Assembly: GCA_030280995.1 (NCBI GenBank)
Contig: JASXTE010000016.1
Span: 22,067,501-22,131,500, forward strand
Direction: 5' to 3'
Origin: Hemileia vastatrix
Lineage: Eukaryota; Basidiomycota; Pucciniomycetes; Pucciniales; Zaghouaniaceae
Length of the DNA: 64,000 nt
Under the pieces are notes generated by a model. It ran no database searches. It worked only from the letters and a program-made list of their open reading frames with translations, and was not told where the DNA came from. Position numbers and translations under genes: made by a program. This document shows, piece by piece, positions 43,461 through 57,075 of the stretch (positions are counted from its first letter, which is position 1; every line of letters begins with the position of its first letter).

Positions 43461-43841
43461 TATTATGTGGAAGTGGATTGAAGTACATATAGTATGGAAA
43501 TTTGAACCAGATCATCTGTGTAAGAAAAAGAGATGAAACAATCTAAAATTTTTTTGGAACTTTAGAAGTCTATCATAATCAACATAAAAATGTTTCGCGC
43601 TGGCCAAAAATTTTGATAAAAAATTGATTTAACACTTTATCAGAACATTTATTAAGAAATGAAATTGAAAAATTTAATCTTGGTCTATCTTGAAGAACTG
43701 AGATAAACTTCTTTACTTATATTATGCACCAGACCTGTATATAGCACTAAAAATTTGTAAAAAAAAAGGTGAGTTTCAGCCTACTCAGAAGTGCAAAAAA
43801 ACGACTTGCCTACCAGTCCTCTTTTTTTCCTCCCTGTGTTC

Positions 43842-44291
43842 CTCCTAACTTTACATTGAATCTGGGTAACCAAGTGGTCAATGTTGCAGTGGAGCTTCAG
43901 TTAGTGTCAGATTTCTTTCACTATCTCATTCCTTAGAGGTTAAAGTTGGGTTACAATTACATTTTATTATCTTTGAAGGTAGTGTTCTCACTCTGGTAGC
44001 TAGTTTAGATAAAATGGCCTGATGAGACTAAAAAAAGAAAGATGGTCTCTGACTGTCAGGCAGGCTATATTGAGAGGCAAGGAAAATGATATGTTAAATT
44101 ACAATAAGAAAAATTGGATTTAAGACATATACAAATAAAATAGTATATTAAAATAAAACTATATAAGAATAGGATTTAAATAATTTTATTATAATATATC
44201 ATGTATATATATTTAAATACAATATAAAATTATACATGAATATGCCCATCAGTGGTTTATTTCGAGCGACGTCCATTTCCCTTTTCTTCCC
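43842..44291. other. spacer upstream of the mS38 gene
   Basis: AT-rich with no ORF. It must contain the mS38 promoter; there is a sharp change to C/T-rich, GC-richer sequence at about 44240. Confidence 0.4.
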
Positions 44292-45090
44292 ATGCGCACT
44301 TTCGCCCGTCGAGCACTCCAATCTCTCCGTCCACACCCAAACTCTCTTCACCTCGCACGTCCCACCCCACCCAACTTTCTTGCTCATCTTTCCCCTGCCT
44401 TGCTTCTCATCGATCAACTTTTCAGCCTCGGTCGTCCGCTCTTGGAAATCGAGTTGCCCCTTCCAAGTCGTCGCTCTCTCCATCCACTCGCTTCTTCTTC
44501 TTTACCTCCTTCTTCTTCCTCTTCTTTACCTCTTCCTTTTCACTCTCCTCCCATTCCCATTCCCATCCCTTCTTCTTCTTCTTCCATCAATCCTGCCATC
44601 GCCTTTCTCACTCCCTTTGGTCATCCTTCGTCCCCTACCTCATCCACACATCCCATCCCCCCAAAACACTCTATCCATCCTTCTCTCTTTCTTCTCCACT
44701 CTCAATCCGCTTTCCGTTGGTCCGCCCTTCGTGATTATGCTGCTACCGTCAAGCTCCCTCTTTCCCGTGCTCTTGCCTTCTATCAATCTTCCTCCTCTCC
44801 ATCGACCCCAGTGCAACCTTCTTCGTCTTCTCTATCTTTAACTCAATCTCCTTTTGCTCCTCTTTCCGGTCCTCCTATTTCCCTCGATAATCTACATCGC
44901 TCTCATTCATTTACTGCTAGAACTATGTCCAATCAATACGTTCAATTCCATATTTACTCTCCTCATCATTTAGATTCAAAAGATATCGATCAAATCACCC
45001 TTTTGTTGGCTCAAAATAATATCATTACTTTGGATAGTGTTCAACGTAAGAAGAAACGTAAGATGAAGGTTCATAAGTTGGTTTTTCATC

Positions 45091-45121
<31 letters not shown>

Positions 45122-45226
45122 TTCTTCAGTCTATCATCCCTCATTTTTCTTTTTGGATTTGGTTTTAGATACAAGAAACGTAGAAAGGCTCAACGAGCGT
45201 TGAGGAAACGTCAAGGCAGAGATTGA
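44292..45226 (+). CDS. mitochondrial small-subunit ribosomal protein mS38 (Cox24/AURKAIP1 type)
   Basis: Exons 44292-45076 and 45169-45226, intron 45077-45168 (92 nt, GTTGGT...TTTTAG, containing a (TA)n tract); 280 residues. The splice gives DSVQRKKKRKMKVHK-YKKRRKAQRALRKRQGRD at the C-terminus: two parts of the highly basic signature of the mS38 family (R/K-K-M-K-x-HK-Y-K-K-R-RK). The N-terminus MRTFARRALQSLRPHPNS is rich in Arg and hydroxylated residues without acids, as expected for mitochondrial import. The middle is Ser/Pro-rich and low in complexity. Residues about 210-245 (NQYVQFHIYSPHHLDSKDID) are the conserved approach to the tail. In the mitoribosome mS38 lies on the small-subunit rRNA; yeast Cox24 is needed for translation of mitochondrial mRNAs. 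This is the only clearly intact, recognisable host gene here. Confidence 0.88.
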
Positions 45227-46992
<1,766 letters not shown>

Positions 46993-47299
46993 GGGGGTGT
47001 CAGTTCTGGCAAATCCGCACTTACAAATCCGCACTTAAATTTGACAAAATCCGCACTTAAATAAGTGTGGATTTCCAAAACACACTAGCCCCAATACTGG
47101 TGGATTTCAAAATGAAATAAGTCACTTATTTCACTCAAATCCGCACTTTCTCAACCAAAAGTGCTGATTTCACCATCAAGTCCCATTTCACTGATTTGTC
47201 AGCATCATCCCATTCATACGCAGCACTCCGCAGCATAACACTTCATAACTCAAAACATCGTACATCACTTACATCTTCATATCATATCATATAAGAGTT

Positions 47300-47935
47300 A
47301 TGCCTTCCTCACTTTCAAATCGTGATAAATTACATAAAGCAATGACTTTCATGGCTCTTGAACTGCTCTTGGACTCTGATTGCGATTCTGATTCTGATCT
47401 AGAAGAAGATTTTGTCTTTTTATCAAAAATGGCCATGAAACGTTACCTTCTTCCCAGAAAGCCTCAAGTACTTCATACCCCCAAGTACACCATCCAAACA
47501 CTTCTTAAACTATCTACACCCAGTTTTAGAGAGCTGTTCAGGACTTCTCAGGAATGTTTCCTTAAATTGCTTGAGCTTATTCAGGATCATCCCATATTTC
47601 ACAATAATTCTCAAAAAGAACAACAACATCCTTCAATTCAATTGGCCATCACACTATGTCATTTGGGTTCAAATGGTAATGGAGCTGCTTTGAAACGTTT
47701 AGAAAATGTCTTTGATTTAGGGTATGGTACAATTAACACTTATACCAAACAATGTATCACTGCCATCAACTCCTTGTAATCTCAACTTCTCACCTGGCCA
47801 ACAAAAGAAGAGCGACTTGAATCATCTCAGGTTATGCAAGCAGAGGGCTTCCCAGGATGTATTGGTTTTGTTGATGGTACTGCTATTCCTTTGAGCCAGA
47901 AACCTGCTCAAGGTGGAAACAATTACTTTCACATT
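47300..47935 (+). pseudogene. H2 Harbinger transposase, N-terminal two thirds only
   Basis: Starts MPSSLSNRDKLHKAMTF and follows H1 through LLLDSDCDSDSDLEEDF, QDHPIFHNNSQ, CHLGSNGNGAALKRLENV, one TAA (47777-47779), then WPTKEERLESSQVMQAEGFP and GFVDGTAIPLSQKPA (first Asp). It breaks off at GGNNYF, exactly where the intron lies in A and H1, and joins the minisatellite. The second Asp and the Glu are deleted. Confidence 0.85.
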
Positions 47936-48140
47936 CTCGTCAAAAATTTTCACCAAAATATTTACAAGTCAAAAAAATTCTATATCTGTTTTAAAAAATT
48001 GGCAATACTCTCCCCTGCATTTTATTGAAGCAAGGGGTGGATATCACCAAAATTTTTCTAAGTCATCAATTTCACATGTCATATTTAAAAATTTGGCAAT
48101 ACCCCCCCCTGCATTTTATTGAAGTAAGTGGTGGAAGTCA
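47936..48140. repeat. minisatellite block in H2 (about two to three units)
   Basis: Same units as 22375-22790 (CCCCTGCATTTTATTGAAG, AAGGGGTGGATATCACC). Confidence 0.75.
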
Positions 48141-48433
48141 TCTTAATTTAATATAATTACGTAAATTATTAAATAAATATCTAATATATATCAATTTCCC
48201 TAGTTTAAAGTAATGACAATCCCTTAAGCCAAAATGCAGATCAAATCTAGAAACAAAAGTTTGGGACTTTCCACAGGTATAGGCTAGAGGAACCCCATGA
48301 AACAAATAAATGTTATCATGATTACCATTTATACAACACAAGGTCGTGGGCCCATTACTTTAGTTGAGGAAATTGATACATAAAAAATATTTATTAAAAA
48401 TTTACGAAAAAATATAAAATTTTCAATGACAAC

Positions 48434-49075
48434 TCTAATCCCCATACTTTTTGGATCTAAATAAAGTTTTTTTAAATCAATTAACTTTACCTTCTTTCAT
48501 TACCTTATTGATTCTTTGAATCAACTTATGACTGATTTGAAATGAGCAACCAAAATGTGTTAAATGTTGACAGGATTCCAAACCAGGAAGAGCTTTGGTT
48601 GTTTGATGATTATCCTTAGAAGAATTCCAAATAGTTTCGATGATACCATTTCCCAAACCAAAATCAATGATGCACCGGTGGTCTGGAAAATATAAACCAT
48701 GTCATTTGATTTTAGCTGGAGATGGTATTGGTTGGCCAGTAATCGGTTTGATATATGAGAATATACCAAAAGTAAGAAAATTGGTGTCCTTGGTATCAGT
48801 GTGAATTTTATTGTGAAATCCAGAATGAGTGATAATAACATTAGAAAATAAAAGATATTCGTGGCTGATATTTTCCCATTCAGAGTCACACTAATTCGGT
48901 ATTCCAACTTTGGTTGCAAGTTCATGATTTTTTTCAAATGCTTTATTACAGTGCTTTTTGAGTCAAAGAGCAAGAAAAGAGTTAAAGGAAGGTAGAGTGT
49001 CCCATAAGCAAAAATCTTCATCTTTTTGAGCTTTAGTGATATTCTTGAGCAACGAATACATGCCTATATAATTGA
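48434..49075 (-). pseudogene. H2 TET/JBP-like dioxygenase remnant
   Basis: Corresponds to the last exon of the H1 gene. It keeps NVIITHSGFHNKIHTDTKD (HxD as His-Thr-Asp), INRLLANQYH-type text in shifted frames, and the KKYGD terminus at 48434-48436. Frameshifts and stops break the frame several times. Confidence 0.6.
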
Positions 49076-49154
49076 AATGCCTAGATAATAATCATATAAG
49101 AGTTTCAGAATCCTTATCTCTAAATATGCAATATAAAAATGTGAAATAAGACAA

Positions 49155-49500
49155 GTGAAATTCGGAAAAAAGGCTCAACTTCAAAGGTCAAAATCTCAGC
49201 AACCACTGAACCTAATTCATACCTGTTTGAGGGAAATGAAAGATATGCTTTAGTAGAATCTTCAGTTTAAGGACATGTGATTGAAATAAACCTAACCCTA
49301 ATTTGTTACATAAAAAATGAAATAAAAATTTAAATTGGGAAAAAAAAGGCTCAACTTTAATGGTCAATATCTCAGCAACCACTGAATCAAATTCAAATCT
49401 GTTTGTGGGAAATGAGAGGTAGCCTTCAGGAGAATCTTCAGTTAAAAGAACATTAGATTTGAATAAACCTAACCCTAATTCCGAGTCTGATTTTCAAAAT
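49155..49500. repeat. tandem duplication of about 170 bp in H2
   Basis: Two copies share AAAAGGCTCAACTT, GGTCAA-ATCTCAGCAACCAC, TGAA-C-AATTCA, CTGTTTG-GGGAAATGA and AATAAACCTAACCCTAATT (about 49168-49303 and 49346-49482). Non-coding. Confidence 0.7.
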
Positions 49501-50740
49501 TTTACAAAAACTTGAAAAGTGGTAATGAAGATGAGATCAAAAGGAGTTTTATAAGTTCACTGTTATCCAGATAAGAGTCATACATATATTTAAGTATGAA
49601 CTTTTCATAAAAGGAATGAGATATCATATAGGCATGAAAAAAAGGAGATGAAACTTACCTTGATTGAAAAGTAGGAAAAATAGAGTGAGAAAGATTGATG
49701 TTGGAATTGTGGGGAAATTGAATATGGAGTAAGTGAAATGCATAAAGAATGTGCAATGTATGTGTTTCAATGAAATGGAGCCAAAAAAAAGTGAAATAAG
49801 GGAAAGGGGGGATAATGACCATGCCAAGGAGGGATGAAGAGTAGGGTGATGGAGCTAAAAAAGAAAGTAAAGAGGGAGAGAAAAAAAAGGTTAATTATAA
49901 CATTGAAATCCAAAATAACCACTTACAAAAAAAATTTAGATAAAAAAAATAAAATAAACAGAAAAAAACAAAAAAAAATTATAATTAGTAATCAAAAAAT
50001 CAAAAAAAAAGAATAAAGTGACTTACCTGGAGAGATGAGATGACAAAATGAATGAAACCAAATTGTTTGAGGGATGTTGGAGGAGAATAGGAAAAGGATA
50101 TGAGGGATGAATGAAAAAAAAAATCACTGACAAAATATGCAATTTCATGTTGAGCTGGTGAAAGAAAACCAATGAGCCATCCAAAAAAAAAAAATTCACC
50201 GTAAATTCCAAAAAAAATGAATATGCAACAAACCAAAATACCAACCCAAGTGAATGAAGTACACAAAGAGGACATTTGGAGAGTACAAAATGGTATGGGA
50301 AAGAAAGGGATGATGTGGCCAACATGTGGTTTTGAAAAAAAAATCACGAAAAAAGTGCTGATTTGAGGTCAGAACTGACACCCATAGAAAAAAGATTAAG
50401 AAGTAGAAGAAATAAGTAAAAAAGAATGTAAACATGCCTGGCCAAAATATTGAAAATGTCAGGAAGGGGTGTGTGCCGAGGATTGATGGGTAGGTAGCGA
50501 GGAAGGTCAGTGTGTCACATGTTACAGGGATGGGGTAAGAAAGGAAGGGATGTTTTGTGGCCAAAATGTGGTTGTGAAAAAAAACGGGAAAAAAGTGCTG
50601 ATTTGAGGTCATAACTGACACCCTTTTTTGAAATAAGTGACTTTTTTGCAAAATTTAAGTGCTGATTTGTAAGTGCTGATTTGGTTTGAAATCCGCACTT
50701 AATTTAAGTGCGGATTTGCCAGAACTGACACCCCCTATTA

Positions 50741-51540
50741 TATGAATTTTTGGCGTGAAAATAATTTTATTTGTTTTACTAAAAACCTTTACATGTCACT
50801 ATAATGCCTGTTTTTGATTATATTACTCATTGTTCTCATGTTTCAGACTTACTTGGTTAATAATTATTTTAATTAAGTGTTTTGGGAAGTTATGGTGGGA
50901 AAATGGTTAATTACTCAGGGGTTTTAGTCAATTGTTTCATATTTTTCTCTTAATAGTCATGTTTCATTTCTACTCTGTTTTCTTTTTGTTTTAGCTTATT
51001 TCTATTTTGTATTTACTGATTTGTGGCGCTTCAGGGGTCCCTTGGTCTATAAAAGGGCCTTGGGTAATCCCCTTTAACGGCATCACTTACTATACAATCA
51101 AACTTGAACATATTTTTTAAAATATAATACATTTATTATTATTTTTATTAGTATTATAATTCTAATTTAAATTTTATATAACTAACTACAGGTTGCATTA
51201 AGTCTAATAGTAATAATAGTGTTTGCTGCACAGAGAAAATAATACTTACTTTAAATAAATATATTTTAATTTAATAATCCTCACCATTGTGTCAAATCCA
51301 AAGAAAACTTGTCGCCTCTCTCTATCTCAGAATAATAATCTTTTTATTATTTTTTGTTTATTTCTTTATCTTTTATTATCTTCCTTTATATTTTTCCTCT
51401 CTTCTTCTCCCTCTTCTAGACAACCGGCCCACAAGTTCCCTCTCTTTAAAACTTTCAGGAAGAGGTTAGGAAACCATTGGGGAGATGTTGTGAAAGTGTT
51501 AGGAAACTGTTTTTAAATTAGATAAAAAAAAGTTTGAAAA
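50741..51540 (+). mobile_element. gypsy-family LTR and leader fragment, plus strand
   Basis: TATA box and downstream text CTATAAAAGGGCCTTGGG (51046 on) and CTTCTAGACAACCGGCC (51413-51429) match the minus-strand fragment at 37240-39015. Precise ends are not recognisable. Confidence 0.45.
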
Positions 51541-52317
51541 AAAAAGTTGGCCCTAAATTGAGCCTCAATCTATCCCTTCTTGAGCAGAGCTTTGTATTTA
51601 AGTTGAGCATCAGTTGGACCAGATTTGAGCAATGGTTGAGCCACAAAGCTTAACATACCATAATATTCAATTTTATATCTAGATCAATTTAATGTTGGGA
51701 GGTCAGGTTTGATATTAGTAGAAATATCTTGAATGACACATAGTATACTAGGTCTGGAATATTATTTCAATTATCATTTTTATTTCCACAAATATATAAA
51801 AAAGCATACTATTTAAGTCCTTTTTAAAAATTTTATTAATAAAAATATAACTCTGTAAAAATATTTGCACATAATTTTAAATTTTCTAGACAAAAGTTGA
51901 TATTGAGACCTTATTAATAGAAATTTCTTATTGTTCCTTGGAATAAAAAAATATAAGACAATGTCCAAAAAATTTAATGTAGGAGAAAATATATATATAT
52001 ATATATATTTTATAAGGTGAAAAAATATTAATGATTTTTTTTTTTACATTTACACTATTGAAGAAACTAATTTTAATATATTGGCACAAAACTTAGGCTC
52101 TAAAATAATGCACTTCCTTCAGTTATCTATCAGTTTTTAGTTATCATTAAAATGTGAGTCAACAATAATTATTAACATACATGAAAAATTCAACTTTGAA
52201 TATTCATCCAATATTATATATATTCTCTACTTTATTCTCTTTCAAAACTTTGCTCTCATCCGCTCATTCTTTAAATTACCACCATCATTATAAAATTCAT
52301 TAAATTAAAATGTCAAA
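51541..52317. other. AT-rich intergenic sequence, no gene seen
   Basis: Only a short (TA)n tract near 51991-52009; nothing else supported. Confidence 0.4.
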
Positions 52318-54617
52318 TTTAAGATGCATCGGACAATTCTCTTTAAATTTTAAACCTATTTTTCCATCGGAAAAGATCAGTATTTGATGAAGTCTCCACT
52401 CCAGTTATTATGCAACAAGGAAGATCTTTAGCTCATGTTTTTGGATTATTCAAAGATAGAAAAGCAACACCTATTGGTAATGATTATTCAAAGAAGGAGA
52501 AGCAACACCTATTAGTAATTGTTCTAACAAACAGAGCTGCCAAATTGGACAACTACTTGGAGAAATCAGATCTGGATCTCAACTTTTAACTGAAGAAAGG
52601 GCTTTAAATCCCCAAATACCTTATTATTTTTACTCTTACTTGGTTCTACTTTTAAAGAGGAAGCATAAAATTTGTGGCCTCCTTTTTTGTTTGACTGATT
52701 TTATTAGTCAGGCTAAACAAGTATTTCTAAACGCTCAAATTGATTTGACACTGATTCCACACTACAATTGAACTGTCTTCTTCAATATTTCTCATTCTTG
52801 TATTAACACAACTTCTGAAATTTCTTGGAAAAGGGATAATCAAATGGCAAATCTATCTATATGTGGTATCAAACCAACTCTGAAAATGCATCAGATTCAA
52901 GCTATCAATTTTATGATAGACAATGAACATCACTTATCAGAAAAGTTAGAAAACCTGTGGAGGCATGCAGACAGCAGCTGGCTGAGAGTAGGTTCTAATA
53001 ATTATCATGAACAATTTCCTGAAGAATATTTATCCTCTTCAGGGATTGGCTCAATTCTATCTGATGATATGGGCTTGGAAAGACCCTCTCAACTCTTGGC
53101 CTAATTACTGCAACTCAAAGTGAAACCAGACGATTCCAACACTTGGGTTGTGGAGAAGAGAAAGTCAGGTCATCAGAAACTCTCATCATTTTCCCACTTG
53201 CAACACTATCAAACTGGGTCAATGAAATAAGAACTCACTTTGAAGATAATGCGCTACCTTTCAAGGCTCTTTATGGGAAGGATTCAAAGAAAATTGAGTT
53301 TGAGGAGCTTCAGAACCAACTACTTGTTTTGACTACCTATGAAAAAGCAAGTCCATCTTCTTCAAAGAAAACTCCTCCACCTATTCTGCCAGTAACTCAT
53401 AAACTCATTTGGTACAGAATAGTTTTAGATGAGGCTCAGTAAGCATTCATTTGAATTACTAAAGTTTTTGAACATAATATTATAAAAGCTGATGAAATGT
53501 TTAATATAATTTGTAGTTTTAATCAAGAATCCTTAGTTGCAGAAGAATCAGAATATATCAGACCTGGAGGATGAGCATTGACTATTCTTGACAGGGACAC
53601 CACTTCAGAACTGGACAACTGATCTTCAAAGCCTTATATCATTCCTCAGCATTGAAAGATGGCAAGAAAACTGGTTGGTTATTAATTTTCTTATGAATGA
53701 CTTAAACAGAGGAAGCTCTAGCTCAATAAAATCAATATATACTCTCATGAATGTCATATGCCTGCAGAGGACTAAAGAAGCAATCTTATCACTTCCTCAA
53801 AGTATTGAGCAAGGAATACCTGTAGAATTATCAGATCCTTGGCACTCAAGACTTACCAAGATTCAAGAATGTTTTTCTGAGTATTATGGGCCCTCTCAAA
53901 AACACCATCCTCCCTTGGGAATCAGCTGAGTTTCTGAAAGAACTGTCAATTTTAAGGCAATTTTGTAACCACCCTGTCTTCAAAAACTCAGATCAACCTC
54001 CAACATTTCCTTTCCTGTGGAAACATTCAGCAAAGATTATACATCTTATCAGTCATTTTGAAAATTTCTTAAAGGGAGAAAGGGGGATAATTTGTTCCAA
54101 GGCTGTTATATTTGCAGAATATGCAGACTTTTTGGAAATGTAAGTAATTATATTAAATATCTCAATAACTTATTTTTAGCTTAAGCAACATTTCAATATT
54201 CTATCCATTGAAAAACTATAAAAAAGGCTATAGATGACCATGGAATTAGCTACACAGAGCTTTTAGGAAAGTTGAGCATGAAAAAAAGGGATGAAAATCT
54301 GGACAAATTCCAAAATGATGAAAGATGTCAAGTTTTGCTTGGTATGATCAAGGCTGCAAGATTTAGAATAGACTTTAGATGTGCACAAAATGTATATATA
54401 AAGGTAAGTCAAAGAGTCTTATATTGAATTAAAAAAGGTTGAAAAGAGAATTTGTTTAATATATTGAAACAGAAGCCTAATTGGAATCCAGCAGTTGATT
54501 GTCTGTATAGAATGGGCCAACAAGATGAAGTTCATGTACTCAATTATTTTGTAAGCAGAAGTATTGAATTCAGAATTTATAAGATACAAAGAAAAAAGTT
54601 TGAGCTATCACTGTAGG
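52318..54617 (+). pseudogene. SNF2-family (Rad5/HLTF-like) helicase pseudogene
   Basis: Recognisable in order: KPTLKMHQIQAINFMIDNEH (Q-like motif), ISGIGSILSDDMGLE (motif I, where the usual GLGKT reads GLERP), TLIIFPLATLSNWVNEI (motif Ia), IWYRIVLDEAQ (motif II, DEAQ), LTGTPLQN (motif III), TKEAILSLP, LSILRQFCNHP, KAVIFAEYADFLE (helicase C start), NWNPAVDCLYRMGQQDEVHV (motif VI region, missing the usual acidic/Arg block), then IQRKKFELS. Introns of about 55-145 nt appear to separate blocks (for example 54403-54470, GTAAGT...AACAG). Stops and frameshifts (first TAA at 53102-53104) and the lost GKT Lys make it non-functional. The class is certain; the subfamily is inferred. Confidence 0.82.
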
Positions 54618-54747
54618 TGAAATTTTCTTTAAATACAGTTGCATCATAGCTAAAAAAAATTTATCCATTCTCATTTTTTAAGGCTAAGCGTCCCAAACAT
54701 TTGAAATAAGGAATATGAGTCTGCTAGATTATTGATTAGGGAATTTA

Positions 54748-55710
54748 TCAATAACTCACATTAAAATTCAAAATTTGTTCAAGTATGTAGGAAGTTTTTA
54801 TTGGGGATTGAAAATTAAGAAGTCTTAATTGTTGAGGATTAAGAGAATCAAGATATAATGAAGAACAGCAGTCACTTGGAAAACCCCTGGGAACTGGAAA
54901 AGAATTAAAGTGAGTCTCAATTGTGGATACCAAATTTAATCTATCATATGACACCAAGTTCTTAAGTATTTCTCTTGAATAAGGGGAATTTTCTTGGATT
55001 TGAATGTGTTTATGATCAAGATTTTGTGAAAGTCTTGAGAATTCTTCAGATCTCCATGGCAATAAAATCAACTTAAAAGAACCTTCATCATCAATTTTGG
55101 TGTCTGAGCAACATTTGACATTTTTGAAAAGATTCTCATAGGTTTCACCACTTGGAAGTTGTTTAAGAAGGTGAGTTTGGTTAAAAGAATTCCGAAAAAG
55201 GTTGTAAAAATTATATAAGCTTGTGGAAGAAATAAGAGAAAAATATTAGTTCTTAATTTTGTTTTTATTTTATATTTATACTTACTTATTTTAACTATTT
55301 AACAGAAACAATCAGAACCTTTTCCAAGTTGTAATTTATCAGAATAACATATAAACCAGTGGTGACGAGACCCCATTTGATTTAGGTAGGAAACATGAGT
55401 AGAGCTCATTAAATAAGAAACCAAATAGTTAGTTTCCAATGCTTTATCCCAGTGCTTAATAATAATTGTTGCCAAAACTTGATTCCAATCGTGAAACCAA
55501 TCAAGATCCCAAAGCAAAATAATTTCTGGGAAGTTTGCATTGATGAAGAAAGTGGATAAAGAATTTTTGAATATAGTAGGGTTTTGTTCAGAAATGCAGT
55601 AATTTTGTTCAGGATATGGCGAATTAATGTCAATGTTGAGAGAGCTTATATTGGACAATAAAAACCTGTTTAGTTGTTCTTTGGTGTGGTTCAGCTTTCA
55701 TTCATTTGAC
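54748..55710 (-). CDS. unknown protein gene or young pseudogene, two exons
   Basis: Upstream part about 55705-55310: KEQLNRFLLSNISSLNIDIN, PEIILLWDLDWFHDWNQVLA, IIIKHWDKALETNYLVSYLM, SRHHWFICYSDKLQLGKGSD. Downstream part about 55226-54748: LYNFYNLFRNSFNQTHLLKQ, PSGETYENLFKNVKCCSDTK, ILLPWRSEEFSRLSQNLDHK, ending in LEQILNFNVSY. Between them is an A/T-rich 85-nt stretch with GTAAGT and a pyrimidine-tract acceptor, but a TAA precedes the donor, so the exact splice or an inactivating mutation is unclear. No clear start codon. No family recognised. Convergent with the helicase pseudogene. Confidence 0.4.
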
Positions 55711-56039
55711 TGAGGTGAAATATTTAAAAGAATATGACAGAAATTGTAAATAGACCTGAAAAAATGAGAAGTTGATTGAGGGAGTATTTCATTGAATCTT
55801 TTATTAAGTACATAGGTATTAGTAGGTATTTTTCTCTGAAGAAAATAAGAACAATTATAGCTCATCATATATGTTATTAAGAGCAAAATGAAGGAAAATA
55901 TAAAATTTTGAAAGGATATGGCAACAAAAACATTACTATAATAAATTTTTTATCATGAAAAGAATTAATAAAGAAGAGTTGAGTGGAGGGACAGATGAGC
56001 TTTCTCATGAATATCTTTCTCTATAAAATATGGATATCT
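55711..56039. other. intergenic, no gene seen
   Basis: AT-rich flank between the unknown gene and the CACTA MITE; a further 5' exon of the unknown gene could lie here (an open minus-strand stretch at 55886-55698) but is not supported. Confidence 0.3.
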
Positions 56040-56289
56040 CACCACACAATATGGGGGGCCGACTTTCTAGAAAGTCTGCAACCTTGGACCCAAACTCATC
56101 ACAGATTGAACACACATTGAGCTATTGATAAAGGAAGCATACAATCAAGGATGAGCACCACTCAGCAGAACAGTTATAGGTGGGTGTTCAGGTAGAGTTC
56201 AGTATGGGTTCAGTATGAGTTCAGTCTGAGTTCCATCTGAGTTCAGGTTGAGGATTTGCTAGCAAGTCCACACCCTATATTGCATAGTG
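56040..56289. mobile_element. CACTA-type MITE copy 2 (250 bp)
   Basis: Same family as 38090-38349, over 85 percent similar by eye. Ends CACCACACAATATGGGG and, in reverse complement, CACTATGCAATATAGGG. 3-bp TSD TCT (56037-56039 and 56290-56292). Confidence 0.75.
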
Positions 56290-56703
56290 TCTATGTATCT
56301 TCATAATTAATTCAAAAAGAAATAACTCAGCTGTAATAGAAAAATTATTGCATCATAAATGGGTAAAAATATAATGCAGAATCATTTTGATTTTCCAAGT
56401 TATTTTGATAATGTTTTAATGCAAATAATGAACTTATTTTAGCTTGTTGGTTTTATTGACAAACTTATTTTAAAAATTTATATTAGCACATTATTAGTAG
56501 GTGTATAGTTTATTGACCAATATTACTCGAAAACCATACAAATTTCCAGAGTTTGGAAAAAGCAATTTAATGTAAAAATTCTCTTTTTTGGATTCCAGAA
56601 GCTTTACTTTGATGACCTCTTAGATTTGAAAAATTTAAAATAAAATATTTTTTTGAAAAAATATTTATTTTTCAGACTGTAATTCTATATTGTGAAAAAT
56701 AAA
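56290..56703. other. intergenic, no gene seen
   Basis: AT-rich; no supported feature. Confidence 0.4.
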
Positions 56704-57075
56704 TATTAGGGGGTATCAATGTTGACCAATCTGCAATTAAATTAATTGCGGAAAATAATCTGAATACCCCAATTATCTTCTGCAATTATTTTTGCTAATA
56801 ATTAAGTTATTAGACACTTTACGTGTCAATGTTCACCTCTTATCCGACATTTTTTTTACTCAATTTTTCATAACCACATCTTGGACAACTTTCTTTCATA
56901 ACCACATCTTAACCTACTTTCTGCCATAACCACATCTTGGACTACTCTCTGGATATGCCTTCTACCTTGCTGCACACTCACATTCTCATCCCATCCTGTC
57001 CATTCCAGCCGCTCAGAACCCCTCACCATCTCATCTGCTTGTCTCTGCTCCTTTCATCTTCATTTATATTTTAAC

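Larger units (their letters stand above)
40534..43838. mobile_element. TIR DNA transposon of unknown class, probably CACTA-like, non-coding
   Basis: Inverted ends: 40534 rightward CACAGGGGAAATAAAAAAGA then GGACTGGTAGGCAAGT; 43838 leftward CACAGGGAGGAAAAAAAGAG then GACTGGTAGGCAAGT. A 3-bp TSD TTC flanks it (40531-40533 and 43839-43841). CAC-starting ends with a 3-bp TSD suggest CACTA/EnSpm, but no transposase is seen. It contains the Tc1/mariner derivative and a Harbinger MITE; the rest (41650-43250) is AT-rich with no supported gene. Confidence 0.6.
46993..50735. mobile_element. PIF/Harbinger element H2, rearranged deletion derivative
   Basis: TIRs GGGGGTGTCAGTTCTGGCAA then ATCCGCACTTA at both ends; TSD TATTA (46988-46992 and 50736-50740). 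Length 3743 bp. It holds a truncated transposase (+), the minisatellite, a TET-like pseudogene (-) and spacer sequence also found in H1. Subterminal AAATCCGCACTT/AAGTGCGGATTT copies recur at least five times at the left and several times at the right. Confidence 0.85.

Noticed and set aside
44236..44841. Alternative 201- and 160-codon frames over the mS38 gene
   Set aside because: Frame shadows in a C/T-rich region; only the 44292 frame leads to the mS38 signature after splicing.
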